Of a stretch of DNA of 64,000 bases, positions 9,201 through 18,821 are shown one piece after another; position 1 is the first letter of the stretch; each line of letters begins with the position of its first letter. The position numbers and the translations under genes are program-made. Source of the stretch: an uncultured Kangiella sp. GTDB taxonomy: Bacteria; Pseudomonadota; Gammaproteobacteria; Enterobacterales; Kangiellaceae. The stretch lies in NCBI GenBank assembly GCA_947503345.1, contig CANNCW010000003.1, positions 292,977-356,976 of the forward strand. Reading direction: 5' to 3'. Under the pieces are notes generated by a model. The model saw only the letters and a list, made by a program, of their open reading frames with translations. It was not told the DNA's origin and searched no databases.

Positions 9201-10472
9201 TTATTTAGCTGGGTCACACTCATTACCTTTACAAATATTACCTGAACAACCATTGTCCATTAAATAATCATAGGCAGCTTGTGCTTGCACTAAACCAGCA
9301 CCATGTGCGTAGTCATAACCCGCATCGCCTGTATCTTCAGCTGAAGCTTTTAGCGCATTACGGATATCAAAGTTAGAGCATTGAGGGAAATGGCTCCAGA
9401 CCAATGCCGCAACACCTGCTACGTGCGGTGACGCCATCGATGTTCCACTAAGTACAATGTAGCTATCATAGCCGAATAAATTTGCTGGGGCTGTAGAGCC
9501 TACTCCAACACCTGGTGCTGATAATTCTACTTGTGAAGTGGTTTGAGAAAATCCTGCAATATCTTTATTGCTATCTACCGCACCAATCGACATCACAGAG
9601 TCATATGACGCTGGGTAACTATGAGTTGAAACTCCATCATTACCCGCAGCAGCAACCAACAACACTCCCGCTTTACGCGCACGTTCAAAAGCACGCTTCT
9701 CTAATTTAGATGCGAATGACCCACCTAAACTCATGTTAACCACATTAGCACCAGCTTCAACGCAAGCATCAAGACCACCTACTAAGCCTGATGAGAATGC
9801 AAAGCCACCGCTATTGCTAAATACTTTAGAGATAAACATTGGTACTGCATCTTCGGCATTCGATATAACGCCTGTAATACCAATGCCATTGTTACCACGA
9901 GCGCCGATGGTGCCAGCTACGTGTGTTCCATGATAATGGACATTATAATCGTCCCAAGCACCGGCACCCGGATCATTAGTTCCGTCAACATTAGCTTCAG
10001 GAAGATCTTCATGTCCTAATGCATAGCCGGTATCCATAACACAAACTTTAACACCAGAACCTTGCGCAGCTTCATGAATTTGATCAGCTTGAACCATGCT
10101 AATACCATACATTGGCGCTAAGCTCATTAATGGATCATTAGTATGATTTTGCATTTCAACTGGCTCACCAACTGGTGTTGACATTCTAACCGCATCAGCT
10201 TCGATGCTCGCAATATTATTATTCTTTCTTAAACTACTAACATTTTCTAAAGAATTAATTTCAATAGCTAACGCGTCGTAATTAGAAAGGTCCATTTTTA
10301 CTGTCGCGCCCGCATTTGCAATCGCTTCTAACACAGCATCTTTAGCACCATTTTTATATTCGATAATAAAACGGGTGTTTTGTAATTCTTTGCCTAAGTC
10401 TCCAGCAACAGTAGCTGAAGTGCCCAAACCCGTAGCTGCTAATACAGCCAAACTAATAAGTGATTTTTTCAT
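9201..10472 (-). CDS. Secreted subtilisin-like serine peptidase (family S8)
   Basis: A 423-residue exported protease. The signal peptide is about residues 1-23. A propeptide of the inhibitor-I9 type follows (about 33-96, starting RFIIEYKNG). The catalytic triad is complete: Asp147 (VCVMDTGY), His181 (HGTHVAGTIG) and Ser345 (SGTSMASPH), with oxyanion Asn278 in AAAGND. A short Cys-rich tail (C409, C414, C419) ends the protein and may be disulphide-bonded. The start codon has an AAGGAGAG ribosome-binding site. It lies 24 nt downstream of the lipoprotein gene at 10497, so the two are probably co-transcribed. Confidence 0.95.
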   Translation of the reverse strand: MKKSLISLAVLAATGLGTSATVAGDLGKELQNTRFIIEYKNGAKDAVLEAIANAGATVKMDLSNYDALAIEINSLENVSSLRKNNNIASIEADAVRMSTPVGEPVEMQNHTNDPLMSLAPMYGISMVQADQIHEAAQGSGVKVCVMDTGYALGHEDLPEANVDGTNDPGAGAWDDYNVHYHGTHVAGTIGARGNNGIGITGVISNAEDAVPMFISKVFSNSGGFAFSSGLVGGLDACVEAGANVVNMSLGGSFASKLEKRAFERARKAGVLLVAAAGNDGVSTHSYPASYDSVMSIGAVDSNKDIAGFSQTTSQVELSAPGVGVGSTAPANLFGYDSYIVLSGTSMASPHVAGVAALVWSHFPQCSNFDIRNALKASAEDTGDAGYDYAHGAGLVQAQAAYDYLMDNGCSGNICKGNECDPAK

Positions 10473-10496
10473 TTTAGTCTCTCCTTGTAGGTTTGA

Positions 10497-11030
10497 TTAT
10501 TCTGCATTACCAGGACATTCTTTTACATTAACTTGGCCATTCATAGCACCAACATTAACATAACCATTGTATGGACCTGACTCTAATTGAATAACAGCTC
10601 CACCATGAATACCGTTGCCTTTTCCAAAGTCTAATACACAAGCAATACCAGTACCTTCGCCTGATGCTTTATTATTGGTAGAACGATAATCGAACTCTAA
10701 TTGGAATTGATTTTCGCCACAACGGCACTCTGCCGCATCAAAATCAATATCTGGTGAACAAAATGCTGCATTTGTCATAGTACCGTGTAAATCTACCCCA
10801 CCAACTGATTCAAAATCGATAGCAGTTTTGTCATGGAAAGTTACCTGACCTTTAGTAACAGATTCGCCACTATTATCTGGGCATCGTTGACCATTGAAAG
10901 AAAAAACCGTTTTTCCGTCACCACCAGCAGAGTGCATAGTACCACCCCCAGTTACGCGTCCGTCAGTTTCACAGCCTACTAAAAATGCTGCAGACAGCAT
11001 CAAACCGCCTAACATAATATTTTTAATCAT
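10497..11030 (-). CDS. Predicted lipoprotein of unknown function, partner of the subtilase
   Basis: A 177-residue lipoprotein with a signal peptide ending in the lipobox FLVGC (Cys20). The mature part is rich in Gly, Asn and Asp and appears all-beta. It contains several cysteines (RCPDN, AAFCSPD, AECRCGEN, GIACVLD, KECPG). It resembles by eye small secreted beta-sandwich proteins annotated with 'post-COAP-1' domains, but I cannot confirm this. A clear AAGGAGA site precedes the ATG. It is first in a likely two-gene operon with the S8 protease, so it may be a substrate, chaperone or anchor for it. Confidence 0.75.
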   Translation of the reverse strand: MIKNIMLGGLMLSAAFLVGCETDGRVTGGGTMHSAGGDGKTVFSFNGQRCPDNSGESVTKGQVTFHDKTAIDFESVGGVDLHGTMTNAAFCSPDIDFDAAECRCGENQFQLEFDYRSTNNKASGEGTGIACVLDFGKGNGIHGGAVIQLESGPYNGYVNVGAMNGQVNVKECPGNAE

Positions 11031-11441
11031 TTATTATCTCCTTAAGTAAAGTGTTAACCCCTCAAATCCTTATTTTCAAAACAGAGTTTTGGTCATTTAT
11101 TTTAATTATAAGAATCTAAGTTAAAATCACTCTAGCAACATCTATTAGTTAGACAATATCTAAATGTGAAACATGTTCTATTTGTGAATCAGCACACATC
11201 GCAAGTCATTTTTGCATTACAAATCAATATGTTACATAAGTTTACATTAGTATTTCAATTTTGAGGATAAATAGAGCTTATATTAATTTTTAGTTAATGT
11301 TTGTTGTGTAAGCCATTGAAATGCCGATTGCGCAGTCAGTTAATTTTACACCATGAAAATGTCAATCATTTATACACATTGTAATTTCCGGTTTAACCCT
11401 AATATATTCAATACCTCTATTAATTATAAAACCTTAATCGA
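11031..11441. promoter_or_regulatory. 411-nt AT-rich intergenic region with CRP-like palindrome
   Basis: No gene is visible. The region is very AT-rich and separates the minus-strand lipoprotein/subtilase pair from the plus-strand DUF1232/methyltransferase pair, so it should carry both promoters. At 11183-11198 is TGTGAATCAGCACACA, matching nine of the ten conserved bases of the CRP consensus TGTGA-N6-TCACA. A second TGTGA half-site lies at 11165. I could not settle on -35/-10 pairs. Confidence 0.4.
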
Positions 11442-11831
11442 TTGGACAAGCACAATTTAGATTCAGAAGACTACGGCCAACATTACACAGAAGAAACTTT
11501 TTGGCAGAAGTGTAAGCAATTCGCTATTAAAATTGGCAGAGAAGCCTTAGAAAAGTCACTTATCATGTACTACTGCATGAAAGACTCCGATACTTCCAAA
11601 GCGCATAAAAGTATTATTCTTAGTGCGCTAGGCTATTTCATTTTACCACTAGATTTAATACCAGATATATTACCTGGAGGGTGGATGGACGACTTAGGAG
11701 CGCTAGCCTTAGCTTTTTCTAAAGTTACCAGCTCTATCAAAGAAGAGCATATTGTTATGGCTCAAACAAAACTTGATAAATTTTTTCGTAAGGCTAAAAA
11801 TAACCAACCCCCAGTCTCATCAACAGATTAA
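11442..11831 (+). CDS. DUF1232 (YkvA-like) membrane-associated protein
   Basis: A 129-residue protein with the YkvA/DUF1232 signature: LSALGYFILPLDLIPD (about 60-75) followed by GGWMDDLGAL, a hydrophobic helical hairpin. The function of the family is unknown. The frame opens only 15 nt upstream (stop at 11427-11429), so the earliest start is TTG at 11442; there is no clear ribosome-binding site. The next Met (residue 42) would remove much of the protein, so TTG is chosen. The stop lies 4 nt before the methyltransferase gene, suggesting coupling. Confidence 0.8.
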   Translation: MDKHNLDSEDYGQHYTEETFWQKCKQFAIKIGREALEKSLIMYYCMKDSDTSKAHKSIILSALGYFILPLDLIPDILPGGWMDDLGALALAFSKVTSSIKEEHIVMAQTKLDKFFRKAKNNQPPVSSTD

Positions 11832-11835
11832 CTAG

Positions 11836-12462
11836 ATGCCACAAGTTAGCGAAAAAACAAATAAACTAATAGAAGCTTACGGAATTTACCTATTTCAATC
11901 TAATCATCCCACGATCAAAGATTTAGAACATTCTTATGCGCCAAGTGTCCATGGTAATAAAACTTGGGATTCGAGCTTTTTGATTATGGACTATTTATTG
12001 CATAAGCATATACTCAAACCCAACCTTTCCATTATGGAGTTAGGCTGTGGCTGGGGACCAGCGGCTATATTTTGCGCAGAAAATGCTGGAGCTAAAGTTA
12101 CAGGGGTCGACCTTGATGCAGATGTATTTCCTTTTATGCAAGCTCAAGCTGAGCTTAATAACGTCAGCATAAGACCTTTGCAAAGATCTTTTGAAGCAAT
12201 CAGCCAAGAAGATCTTAATGGTACTAAATTAATGCTTGGCGCTGATATTTGCTTTTGGGAAGAGTTTAGCCAAACCCATTATAAACTTATAACGAAAGCT
12301 CTTAATGCTGGCGTTACAGATATTATTTTTGCAGATCCTGGGCGGTCCCCTTTTTATGACCTTGTAGAAAAATGCTCACGAGACTTCACTGTCGATTGTT
12401 TAGAATGGTACGCCACAGAGCCAAAACGATTTGAAGGAATCATTCTCCATATCAAAGCTTAA
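11836..12462 (+). CDS. Class I SAM-dependent methyltransferase (METTL21/nicotinamide-methyltransferase-like)
   Basis: A 208-residue protein. It has the WDSSFLIMDYLL segment at about 44-55, the SAM-binding glycine loop MELGCGWGPA (67-76), and an acidic strand end at GVDLDADVF. LGADICFWEE fits the post-II region. The WDSS plus ELGCGWG layout is that of the Methyltransf_16 family, which includes protein-lysine methyltransferases, so a protein substrate is possible but unproven. It follows the DUF1232 gene by 4 nt. Confidence 0.85.
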   Translation: MPQVSEKTNKLIEAYGIYLFQSNHPTIKDLEHSYAPSVHGNKTWDSSFLIMDYLLHKHILKPNLSIMELGCGWGPAAIFCAENAGAKVTGVDLDADVFPFMQAQAELNNVSIRPLQRSFEAISQEDLNGTKLMLGADICFWEEFSQTHYKLITKALNAGVTDIIFADPGRSPFYDLVEKCSRDFTVDCLEWYATEPKRFEGIILHIKA

Positions 12463-12529
12463 ATTGATCTAAATCAAAACGTATCTTCAACATCTTGATA
12501 AATTACTAATAATTATTTAGGAGGATTTT

Positions 12530-12658
12530 ATGGATATGATTAAAGAGTTATTCTCTAGTGAATTCGGAATTATGAGTGCCATTGTGATACTTTTTATTAT
12601 TGGAATGGCATTTTACTTTATTTGGTTATTTATTAGAAAGTCTGGCCAGAAAAAATAA
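12530..12658 (+). CDS. 42-residue single-span membrane protein, DUF3149-like
   Basis: A small gene with a strong AGGAGG ribosome-binding site at 12519-12524 directly before the ATG at 12530. The product begins MDMIKELFSSEFGIMS. A hydrophobic helix of about 20 residues (roughly 16-35) follows, ending in RKSGQKK. The ELF-S-EFG-IMS lead, single span and basic tail match the DUF3149 family of tiny proteobacterial membrane proteins, whose function is not known. A terminator follows within 10 nt, so the unit is complete. Confidence 0.85.
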   Translation: MDMIKELFSSEFGIMSAIVILFIIGMAFYFIWLFIRKSGQKK

Positions 12659-12665
12659 CACAAAC

Positions 12666-12693
12666 AAAAAAGCCGACAATCGCCGGCTTTTTT
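12666..12693. terminator. Bidirectional terminator between DUF3149 gene and rplQ
   Basis: A 10-bp stem (12666-12675 with 12684-12693) with an A-run on the left and T-run on the right. It can end both the plus-strand small gene and the minus-strand alpha operon, whose last gene rplQ stops at 12717. Confidence 0.92.
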
Positions 12694-12716
12694 AATTATC
12701 TGAATAACAGTGTTAA

Positions 12717-13115
12717 TTACTCTTCTACTGCTTCTTCTTCAAAATCTTCTTCAACTACTGGACGGTCAACTAACTCTACGTATGCCATTGGAGCGTTGTC
12801 GCCTGGACGGTTTCCACACTTCAAAATACGTAAGTAACCACCTGGGCGCTCTTGATAACGAGGACCTAACTCAGCGAATAACTTTGCAACTGCATCGTTA
12901 TTACGGATACGAGCAAACGCCAAACGACGATTAGCAACAGTATCTTTTTTCGATAAAGTGATTAATGGCTCCGCAATCATTCTCAACTCTTTTGCTTTAG
13001 GCAAAGTAGTTTTGATTAGCTCATGTTCGATTAATGACGCAGTCATGTTTTTAAACATAGCTTTACGGTGTGAGCTGTTACGGTTTAATTGACGACCTGA
13101 TTTACGATGACGCAT
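12717..13115 (-). CDS. rplQ: 50S ribosomal protein L17
   Basis: L17 lies near the peptide exit tunnel of the 50S subunit. The N-terminus [20 protein letters not shown] is the family signature. The 132-residue protein is slightly longer than E. coli L17 (127) because of an acidic tail ([11 protein letters not shown]). It is the last gene of the alpha operon, downstream of rpoA across a 119-nt spacer with a hairpin. Confidence 0.98.
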   Translation of the reverse strand: MRHRKSGRQLNRNSSHRKAMFKNMTASLIEHELIKTTLPKAKELRMIAEPLITLSKKDTVANRRLAFARIRNNDAVAKLFAELGPRYQERPGGYLRILKCGNRPGDNAPMAYVELVDRPVVEEDFEEEAVEE

Positions 13116-13180
13116 ATTGAGTTCCTCACTCTATTTAATTCTAGCCTGCAATAGTACTAGAAAAGCTTAAAATAAAAGAC

Positions 13181-13195
13181 GCTATCTACGATAGC
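13181..13195 (-). terminator. Hairpin with T-rich tail between rpoA and rplQ
   Basis: On the minus strand GCTATC-gta-GATAGC is followed by GTCTTTTATTTT. It is a 6-bp stem inside an operon, so it is more likely a partial terminator, processing site or 3'-end stabiliser for the rpoA message than a full stop. Confidence 0.5.
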
Positions 13196-13234
13196 GCCTT
13201 AAAGGGTTTAGCAACTATCAATTATTCTAGACTA

Positions 13235-14215
13235 TTAACCTTCTAGGATACTTGATGGTGGCCAATTTTCTAAACGCATACCCAAAGACAAGCCACGAGA
13301 AGCTAATACGTCTTTGATTTCAGTTAATGACTTCTTACCTAAGTTAGGTGTTTTAAGAAGCTCAACTTCGGTGCGTTGTACTAAGTCACCAATGTAATGG
13401 ATATTCTCAGTTTTCAAACAGTTTGCAGAACGTACTGTCAGCTCCAAGTCATCTACTGGACGTAAAAGAATTGGATCTACTTCTGGCTCTTCTTTCTCTG
13501 GCTCAGCTTGCTTTTCGTCTTTCAAGTCAACGAAGGCTGCTAATTGCTCTTGAAGAATTGTTGCACTGCGACGAATCGCCTCTTCAGGATCGATAGTGCC
13601 ATTAGTTTCTAAATCTAAAACTAATTTATCTAAGTTTGTACGTTGCTCTACACGCGCAGCTTCTACGGTGTATGAAACTTTTTTCATTGGGCTGAAAGAA
13701 GAATCTACATGTAAAACACCAATCGGCTTATCTTCGCCTTCTGGTAATTTACGAGTGTTAGATGCTTCATAACCACGACCTAAACGAACATTGATGCGCA
13801 TACTTAAATTGCCACCTTTGTTCAAAGTCGCGATGTAGTGATCTTTATTCACCACTTCTGCACCAGCAAGTTCTTCGATATCAGCAGCTGTTACAACGCC
13901 TTCACCTTTCTTTTGCAAAGTTAAAGTCGCTTCTTCTTTATCTTCAAGAAGAACAGCCAAACCTTTAAGGTTCAAAAGGATATCAATTACGTCTTCCTGT
14001 ACACCTTCAATCGCTGAGTACTCGTGAAGAACGCCGTCGATTTCTACTTCAGTTACCGCAGCCCCTGGCATAGACGATAATAAAATTCGACGAAGAGAAT
14101 TACCTAAAGTGTGTCCAAAACCACGCTCAAAAGGTTCCAAGATAACACGAGCTTTTGTGCCTTCGTTAGACTCGACCTTAATTTGACGCGGAGTTAGAAA
14201 TTCAGTAGCTGACAT
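13235..14215 (-). CDS. rpoA: RNA polymerase alpha subunit
   Basis: Alpha dimerises to nucleate RNA polymerase assembly and contacts activators and UP elements through its C-terminal domain. The 326 residues include the N-terminal assembly domain (about 1-235, with [20 protein letters not shown]) and an acidic linker ([14 protein letters not shown]). The C-terminal DNA-binding domain follows (about 245-326, with [11 protein letters not shown] and [13 protein letters not shown]). E. coli has 329. It is the fourth gene of the alpha operon, between rpsD and rplQ. Confidence 0.99.
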   Translation of the reverse strand: MSATEFLTPRQIKVESNEGTKARVILEPFERGFGHTLGNSLRRILLSSMPGAAVTEVEIDGVLHEYSAIEGVQEDVIDILLNLKGLAVLLEDKEEATLTLQKKGEGVVTAADIEELAGAEVVNKDHYIATLNKGGNLSMRINVRLGRGYEASNTRKLPEGEDKPIGVLHVDSSFSPMKKVSYTVEAARVEQRTNLDKLVLDLETNGTIDPEEAIRRSATILQEQLAAFVDLKDEKQAEPEKEEPEVDPILLRPVDDLELTVRSANCLKTENIHYIGDLVQRTEVELLKTPNLGKKSLTEIKDVLASRGLSLGMRLENWPPSSILEG

Positions 14216-14285
14216 AATATCCCTCTTCTAAGGATTAAAAAATTCATAATTAAACGCTCTTTTAAGCGCTTTATTAAACGCACAA

Positions 14286-14313
14286 AAGCCTGATAGTAAA
14301 AACTCTCAGGCTT
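14286..14313 (-). terminator. Hairpin in rpsD-rpoA spacer
   Basis: On the minus strand AAGCCTGA ... TCAGGCTT forms an 8-bp stem with a 12-nt loop and a short T tail, in the 119-nt gap between rpsD and rpoA. It may be a partial terminator that tunes the amount of rpoA relative to the ribosomal proteins. Confidence 0.5.
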
Positions 14314-14334
14314 CGGCGTACTAAACCTAGTGGC

Positions 14335-14955
14335 TTACTTAGAGTAAAGCTCCACAATTAGGTTTTCGTTGATGCTAGCATCTAACTCAGAACGCTCAGG
14401 CATACGCTTGAAAGTTCCTTCCATTTTCTTTGCATCAACATCAATCCATTCTGGCTTATCACGCTGTGCCGCTAATTCTAAAGCAGCTGTAATACGAGCT
14501 TGCTTTTGAGATTTTTCACGCACAGAAACCACATCTTCAGACGTTACAACGTAAGAAGGTACGTTTACAGACTTACCATTTACTAAGATTGCTTTGTGGC
14601 TTACTAATTGACGAGCTTCGTTGCGAGTAGCAGCGTAACCCATACGGAAAACCACGTTATCTAAGCGAGATTCTAAAAGTTGTAACAAGTTACCACCTGT
14701 TGCGCCTTTCAAACGATCTGCTTCTTTATAGTAGTTACGGAATTGACGCTCTAATACACCGTAGATACGACGTACTTTTTGCTTTTCACGTAACTGTAAA
14801 CCATAGTCAGATAAACGACCACGACCTGCGCCGTGTTGACCTGGTTTAGTTTCAATTTTACATTTAGTTTCAATTGCACGAACGCCTGATTTGTGACCTA
14901 AGTCCACACCTTCACGACGTGACAATTTTAACTTTGGACCTAAATATCTAGCCAT
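14335..14955 (-). CDS. rpsD: 30S ribosomal protein S4
   Basis: S4 nucleates 30S assembly on 16S rRNA and, in E. coli, represses translation of the alpha operon. The 206-residue length equals E. coli. It begins [16 protein letters not shown], and holds the S4 RNA-binding domain at about 96-160 ([28 protein letters not shown]). It is a C-minus form, lacking the zinc cysteines near the N-terminus. It lies between rpsK and rpoA. Confidence 0.99.
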   Translation of the reverse strand: MARYLGPKLKLSRREGVDLGHKSGVRAIETKCKIETKPGQHGAGRGRLSDYGLQLREKQKVRRIYGVLERQFRNYYKEADRLKGATGGNLLQLLESRLDNVVFRMGYAATRNEARQLVSHKAILVNGKSVNVPSYVVTSEDVVSVREKSQKQARITAALELAAQRDKPEWIDVDAKKMEGTFKRMPERSELDASINENLIVELYSK

Positions 14956-14979
14956 TGTTAACTCCCGTTAATCTCTAGG

Positions 14980-15369
14980 TTATACGCGACGCTTTTTAGG
15001 CGGACGACAACCGTTGTGAGGGATTGGTGTCACGTCAGTAATGTTAGTGATCTTAAAACCTGCAGCGTTCAATGCACGCACAGCAGACTCACGACCTGGT
15101 CCAGGACCTTTAACAAATACTTCAACATTCTTCATACCCATTTCTTTTACTACCTGAGCAGCGCGATCAGACGCAACCTGTGCAGCGAATGGAGTAGATT
15201 TACGTGAACCACGGAAGCCAGAACCACCAGCAGTTGCCCATGAAAGAGCATTACCTTGGCGGTCTGTGATGGTGATGATGGTATTGTTAAATGACGCGTG
15301 AATATGCGCCATACCATCAACAACATGCTTTTTGACTTTCTTTTTCGTAGAACGAGGTGATTTAGCCAT
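14980..15369 (-). CDS. rpsK: 30S ribosomal protein S11
   Basis: S11 lines the mRNA exit region of the 30S platform. The 129 residues match E. coli in length. Signatures are [37 protein letters not shown] and the basic C-terminal end [13 protein letters not shown]. It is 17 nt from rpsM and 24 nt from rpsD in the alpha operon. Confidence 0.99.
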   Translation of the reverse strand: MAKSPRSTKKKVKKHVVDGMAHIHASFNNTIITITDRQGNALSWATAGGSGFRGSRKSTPFAAQVASDRAAQVVKEMGMKNVEVFVKGPGPGRESAVRALNAAGFKITNITDVTPIPHNGCRPPKKRRV

Positions 15370-15386
15370 GTTTAATAATACCTAAA

Positions 15387-15743
15387 TTATTTCTTAATAG
15401 GTTTGCGTGGGCCTTTACGGGTACGTGCATTTGTCTTCGTACGCTGACCACGAAGTGGTAAGTTACGACGGTGACGAATGCCTCGGAAACAACCCAAGTC
15501 CATCAAACGTTTAATATTCATGTTGATTTCGCGACGCAAATCACCTTCAACGGTAAATTTGCTCACCTCGTTACGTAGATTTTCAATTTGATCTTCGCTC
15601 AAACTTTTGATCTTTGCAGTAGGTTCTACCCCTGCATCAGCACAGATTTTCTGTGCACGAGGACGACCGATACCATAGATAGCGGTCAATGCGATCTCAG
15701 CATGCTTTTGTACAGGAATGTTAATACCAGCTATACGAGCCAT
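15387..15743 (-). CDS. rpsM: 30S ribosomal protein S13
   Basis: S13 sits at the top of the 30S head and contacts the 50S subunit. The 118 residues start [14 protein letters not shown] and end with the basic [20 protein letters not shown]. It is the first gene of the alpha operon here. A promoter lies about 60 nt upstream in the rpmJ-rpsM gap, matching the E. coli arrangement in which S4 represses at the rpsM leader. Confidence 0.99.
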   Translation of the reverse strand: MARIAGINIPVQKHAEIALTAIYGIGRPRAQKICADAGVEPTAKIKSLSEDQIENLRNEVSKFTVEGDLRREINMNIKRLMDLGCFRGIRHRRNLPLRGQRTKTNARTRKGPRKPIKK

Positions 15744-15774
15744 TAACAGGTTCTCCTAAATTTTTGATTAAGCA

Positions 15775-15820
15775 GCTTTGAAAGGGCGCGTATTCTAGCC
15801 CTTCAAAGCATAAAAATCAA
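15775..15820 (-). promoter_or_regulatory. Alpha-operon promoter nested in a hairpin
   Basis: On the minus strand TTGATT (15815-15820), a 17-nt spacer and TAGAAT (15792-15797) form a good sigma70 promoter, followed by a GC-rich ACGCGCCC discriminator typical of stringently controlled promoters. A 12-bp inverted repeat with one bulge (15775-15787 with 15798-15809) flanks the -10 box, so in a read-through transcript from rpmJ the box would be in the loop. The hairpin may partly terminate the spc operon. A TTAGGAGAA ribosome-binding site precedes rpsM. Confidence 0.75.
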
Positions 15821-15833
15821 CCAATTAAATTAA

Positions 15834-15947
15834 CTAACCTTGACGCTGTTTATGGCGAGGGTCAGTACAAATTACGCGAACTGCTCCGTGACGACGAATC
15901 ACTTTACAATTACGGCACATTTTTTTAACAGAAGCACGAACTTTCAT
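15834..15947 (-). CDS. rpmJ: 50S ribosomal protein L36
   Basis: A 37-residue protein starting [20 protein letters not shown] and ending [10 protein letters not shown]. It is the zinc-binding type, with the CXXC pair at Cys11/Cys14, Cys27 and His32. L36 is the last protein added to the 50S subunit in bacteria. It lies 17 nt after secY and closes the spc operon, as in E. coli. Confidence 0.97.
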   Translation of the reverse strand: MKVRASVKKMCRNCKVIRRHGAVRVICTDPRHKQRQG

Positions 15948-15964
15948 TTGTTACTCCAACATGC

Positions 15965-17302
15965 TTAGCGACCACGAACACGACCACCAGGGCCTTGCTT
16001 GTGAAGATTCGCTTTCTTTAAAACTGAGTCATATTGCTGTGACATTAAGTGCGCTTGCACCTGAGCCATAAAGTCAATTGCTACAACAACAATAATCAGT
16101 AGTGAAGTTCCACCGAAGTAGAACGGGTAATTAAAGAACAAGATTAAAAATTCAGGCAACAAACATACGGCAGTCATGTAAAGCGCGCCCCAGAAAGTTA
16201 ATCGGGTTGTCACTTTATCAAGGTAACCAGCAGTCTGTTGACCAGGACGAATGCCTGGAATGAATGCACCTTGTTTCTTCAAATTCTCAGCTGTATCACG
16301 TGGGTTTTGTGTCAATGCGGTATAGAAGAACGCAAAGAAGATAATACCCGCGGCATACATCAACATATAAATAGGCTTACCAGGCTGTAAGTTTTGCGCC
16401 AAAGTTGTAAACCAAGTTACTTCGCCAGAACCGCTTGAGAACCAAGACATTAATGTACTTGGAAATAAAACGATACTTGATGCAAAGATAGCTGGGATAA
16501 CACCCGCAGCATTAACTTTCATTGGTAAATAACTACTTTGAGCAGCGTAAACCTTATTACCTTGCTGGCGCTTAGCGTAGTTAATAGTAATACGACGTAA
16601 CGCTCTTTCTACCCAAACGATAAAATAGATTACCGCTAAAGCAAAGATAGCCAATACGAATACTTCTAAAACATTACGCTGACCGTCATAGGCCTGCTCC
16701 ATAACTTGTGCGATAGCAGTAGGCAAACCTGCAACGATACCAACCAAAATAATGATTGAGATACCATTACCAATACCACGCTCAGTAATTTGTTCACCTA
16801 ACCACATCAAGAACATTGTGCCTGTTACCAAGGTAACAACCGCAATAAAGTAGAAAGAGAAGTTCAAATCTTCTGGATTAACAAGACCAGGAATCATCGA
16901 TGGCAAGCCAATTGCCATACCATAAGCCTGAACCGTTGCTAAGATAACCGTGAAGTAGCGCGTATATTGATTAATCTTACGCTGACCTGCTTGGCCTTCT
17001 TTCTTTAGTTCTTTTAATGGCGGATGCACATAAGTCATGATTTGCATGATAATCGACGCCGAGATATACGGCATGATGCCCAATGCAAAGATAGAGGCAC
17101 GCTCTAAAGCACCACCTGAAAATACGTTAAGAAGATCAGTAATTCCGCCTAAGCTGCTTGCTAATGCATCTGCATTAACGCCAGGAACAGGAATGAATGA
17201 TCCAATTCGGAATACCACAATAGCAAGAAGCACAAACAGCAGACGCTGTTTGAGCTCCGATAAGCCACCGCTTTTCGCTAATTGCTGTGGATTCAGGGCC
17301 AT
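15965..17302 (-). CDS. secY: Protein translocase subunit SecY
   Basis: SecY forms the protein-conducting channel with SecE (encoded at 48844) and SecG. The 445 residues contain ten hydrophobic spans. The N-terminal [17 protein letters not shown], the plug region around IPVPGVN, and the PGIRPGQQT cytoplasmic loop that contacts ribosome and SecA are all present. Its ATG overlaps the rplO stop by one base. It lies between rplO and rpmJ. Confidence 0.99.
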   Translation of the reverse strand: MALNPQQLAKSGGLSELKQRLLFVLLAIVVFRIGSFIPVPGVNADALASSLGGITDLLNVFSGGALERASIFALGIMPYISASIIMQIMTYVHPPLKELKKEGQAGQRKINQYTRYFTVILATVQAYGMAIGLPSMIPGLVNPEDLNFSFYFIAVVTLVTGTMFLMWLGEQITERGIGNGISIIILVGIVAGLPTAIAQVMEQAYDGQRNVLEVFVLAIFALAVIYFIVWVERALRRITINYAKRQQGNKVYAAQSSYLPMKVNAAGVIPAIFASSIVLFPSTLMSWFSSGSGEVTWFTTLAQNLQPGKPIYMLMYAAGIIFFAFFYTALTQNPRDTAENLKKQGAFIPGIRPGQQTAGYLDKVTTRLTFWGALYMTAVCLLPEFLILFFNYPFYFGGTSLLIIVVVAIDFMAQVQAHLMSQQYDSVLKKANLHKQGPGGRVRGR

Positions 17303-17748
17303 TATTCAGCCGCCTCTTCCACTTTGCCGCCTGCAGCTTCGATAGCTGCTTTGGCACCTTTAGTCACACGGATACCGCCAGTAACGGTAACTGCGCGATC
17401 AATTTCGCCAGACAACATAATTTTAACGTTTTGAATGTTGTTAGTGATAAGGCCTGCTGCTTTTAAACTCAGCATATCAACCGTTTCACCTTCAACTTTA
17501 GCCAATTCGCTTAAACGAACTTCAGCAGTCACTAATGCTTTACGCGATTTAAAACCGAACTTAGGTAAACGTTGCTTCAAAGGCATTTGACCACCTTCAA
17601 AACCAATTTTCACTTTACCGCCTGAACGAGACTTCAAACCTTTGTGACCACGACCTGCTGTCTTACCATCGGTAGAACCGATACCACGACCAACACGTTT
17701 AGCTTTTTTCTTACTACCAGGAGCTGGCATTAAAGTATTTAAACGCAT
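17302..17748 (-). CDS. rplO: 50S ribosomal protein L15
   Basis: L15 binds 23S rRNA and has a long extended N-terminal arm. The 148 residues begin [20 protein letters not shown] and include [21 protein letters not shown]. coli has 144. It overlaps secY by one base (TAATG arrangement) and is 4 nt from rpmD. Confidence 0.99.
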   Translation of the reverse strand: MRLNTLMPAPGSKKKAKRVGRGIGSTDGKTAGRGHKGLKSRSGGKVKIGFEGGQMPLKQRLPKFGFKSRKALVTAEVRLSELAKVEGETVDMLSLKAAGLITNNIQNVKIMLSGEIDRAVTVTGGIRVTKGAKAAIEAAGGKVEEAAE

Positions 17749-17752
17749 GTCA

Positions 17753-17935
17753 TTACTCCTCTACAGAAACCATGTAGTAAATTTTGTTTACCATACCGCG
17801 AGTTGAAGGAGTATCTTCAACTTCTACTGTATGACCGATGCGACGCAAGCCTAGGCCCGTTAAGCACGCTTTGTGTGCTTTTAAGCGGCCAATGCTAGAA
17901 CGCGTCTGCGTTACTTTCATCATTTTCTTAGCCAT
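17753..17935 (-). CDS. rpmD: 50S ribosomal protein L30
   Basis: A 60-residue protein of the short bacterial L30 type, with [20 protein letters not shown] and [19 protein letters not shown]. It binds 5S/23S rRNA in the central protuberance region. It is 4 nt downstream of rpsE and upstream of rplO in the spc operon. Confidence 0.98.
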   Translation of the reverse strand: MAKKMMKVTQTRSSIGRLKAHKACLTGLGLRRIGHTVEVEDTPSTRGMVNKIYYMVSVEE

Positions 17936-17939
17936 GGTC

Positions 17940-18443
17940 TTAATCCAAAATCTCTTCTACAGTTTTGCCACGCTTAGACGCCATCGCTTCAGGAGAAGAC
18001 ATTTGCTTCAAACCATTAATCGTTGCACGAACGATGTTAATTGGGTTTGTAGAGCCTACGCTTTTCGCTAATACGTTTTGTACGCCTAACACTTCAAATA
18101 CCGCACGCATTGCACCACCAGCGATGATACCAGTACCTTCAGATGCTGGTTGCATATATACCTTAGATGCGCCGTGACGGGCATTAATTGGGTGTTGCAA
18201 TGTGTGACCGTCTTTCAAATCTACTTGGATCATGTTACGACGAGCTTGCTCCATTGCTTTTTGAATAGCAGTTGGAACTTCTTTCGACTTACCACGACCG
18301 AAACCGATTTTACCTTTACCATCACCAACTACAGTTAAGGCAGTGAAACCGAAGATACGACCACCTTTAACTACTTTAGCAACACGGTTTACGTTGACTA
18401 ATTTCTCAACTAAACCTTCTTGATTTTCTACTTCTCTAGCCAT
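17940..18443 (-). CDS. rpsE: 30S ribosomal protein S5
   Basis: S5 helps keep decoding accurate and forms part of the mRNA entry channel helicase. The 167 residues have the double-stranded-RNA-like N-terminal domain ([19 protein letters not shown], then [20 protein letters not shown]) and the C-terminal domain with [19 protein letters not shown]. Length equals E. coli. Spectinomycin-sensitive type residues appear intact in the VAKVVKGGR loop. Confidence 0.99.
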   Translation of the reverse strand: MAREVENQEGLVEKLVNVNRVAKVVKGGRIFGFTALTVVGDGKGKIGFGRGKSKEVPTAIQKAMEQARRNMIQVDLKDGHTLQHPINARHGASKVYMQPASEGTGIIAGGAMRAVFEVLGVQNVLAKSVGSTNPINIVRATINGLKQMSSPEAMASKRGKTVEEILD

Positions 18444-18454
18444 CTGTCGTCACC

Positions 18455-18808
18455 TTAGAATTGTAAGCCTTTTTCACGAGCCGCATCAGCTAACGCTTGA
18501 ACACGACCATGATATTTGAAACCACTACGGTCAAAAGCAACTTGCTTTATGCCCGCTTCCAAAGCACGCTCTGCTACTAGAGTGCCTACATGCTTAGCTG
18601 CATCTACGTTACCAGTATATTTCACGTCACCGCGAACTGATTTTTCAACAGTAGAAGCACTAGCAACTACAGAACCGTTTTCGCCAGAAATTACTTGAGC
18701 GTAAATGTGGCGAGGAGTTCTGTTCACGACTAGACGGTTAGCGCCTAACTCGTGCATTTTCGCGCGGCTTTTAGTCGCACGACGAATACGTTGTATTTTC
18801 TTTTTCAT
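18455..18808 (-). CDS. rplR: 50S ribosomal protein L18
   Basis: L18 binds 5S rRNA together with L5 and L25. The 117-residue length equals E. coli. It starts [20 protein letters not shown] and ends [26 protein letters not shown] in pattern, with the conserved [12 protein letters not shown] block. It lies between rplF and rpsE with short gaps. Confidence 0.99.
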   Translation of the reverse strand: MKKKIQRIRRATKSRAKMHELGANRLVVNRTPRHIYAQVISGENGSVVASASTVEKSVRGDVKYTGNVDAAKHVGTLVAERALEAGIKQVAFDRSGFKYHGRVQALADAAREKGLQF

Positions 18809-18821
18809 ATCTTAAGCCCTA

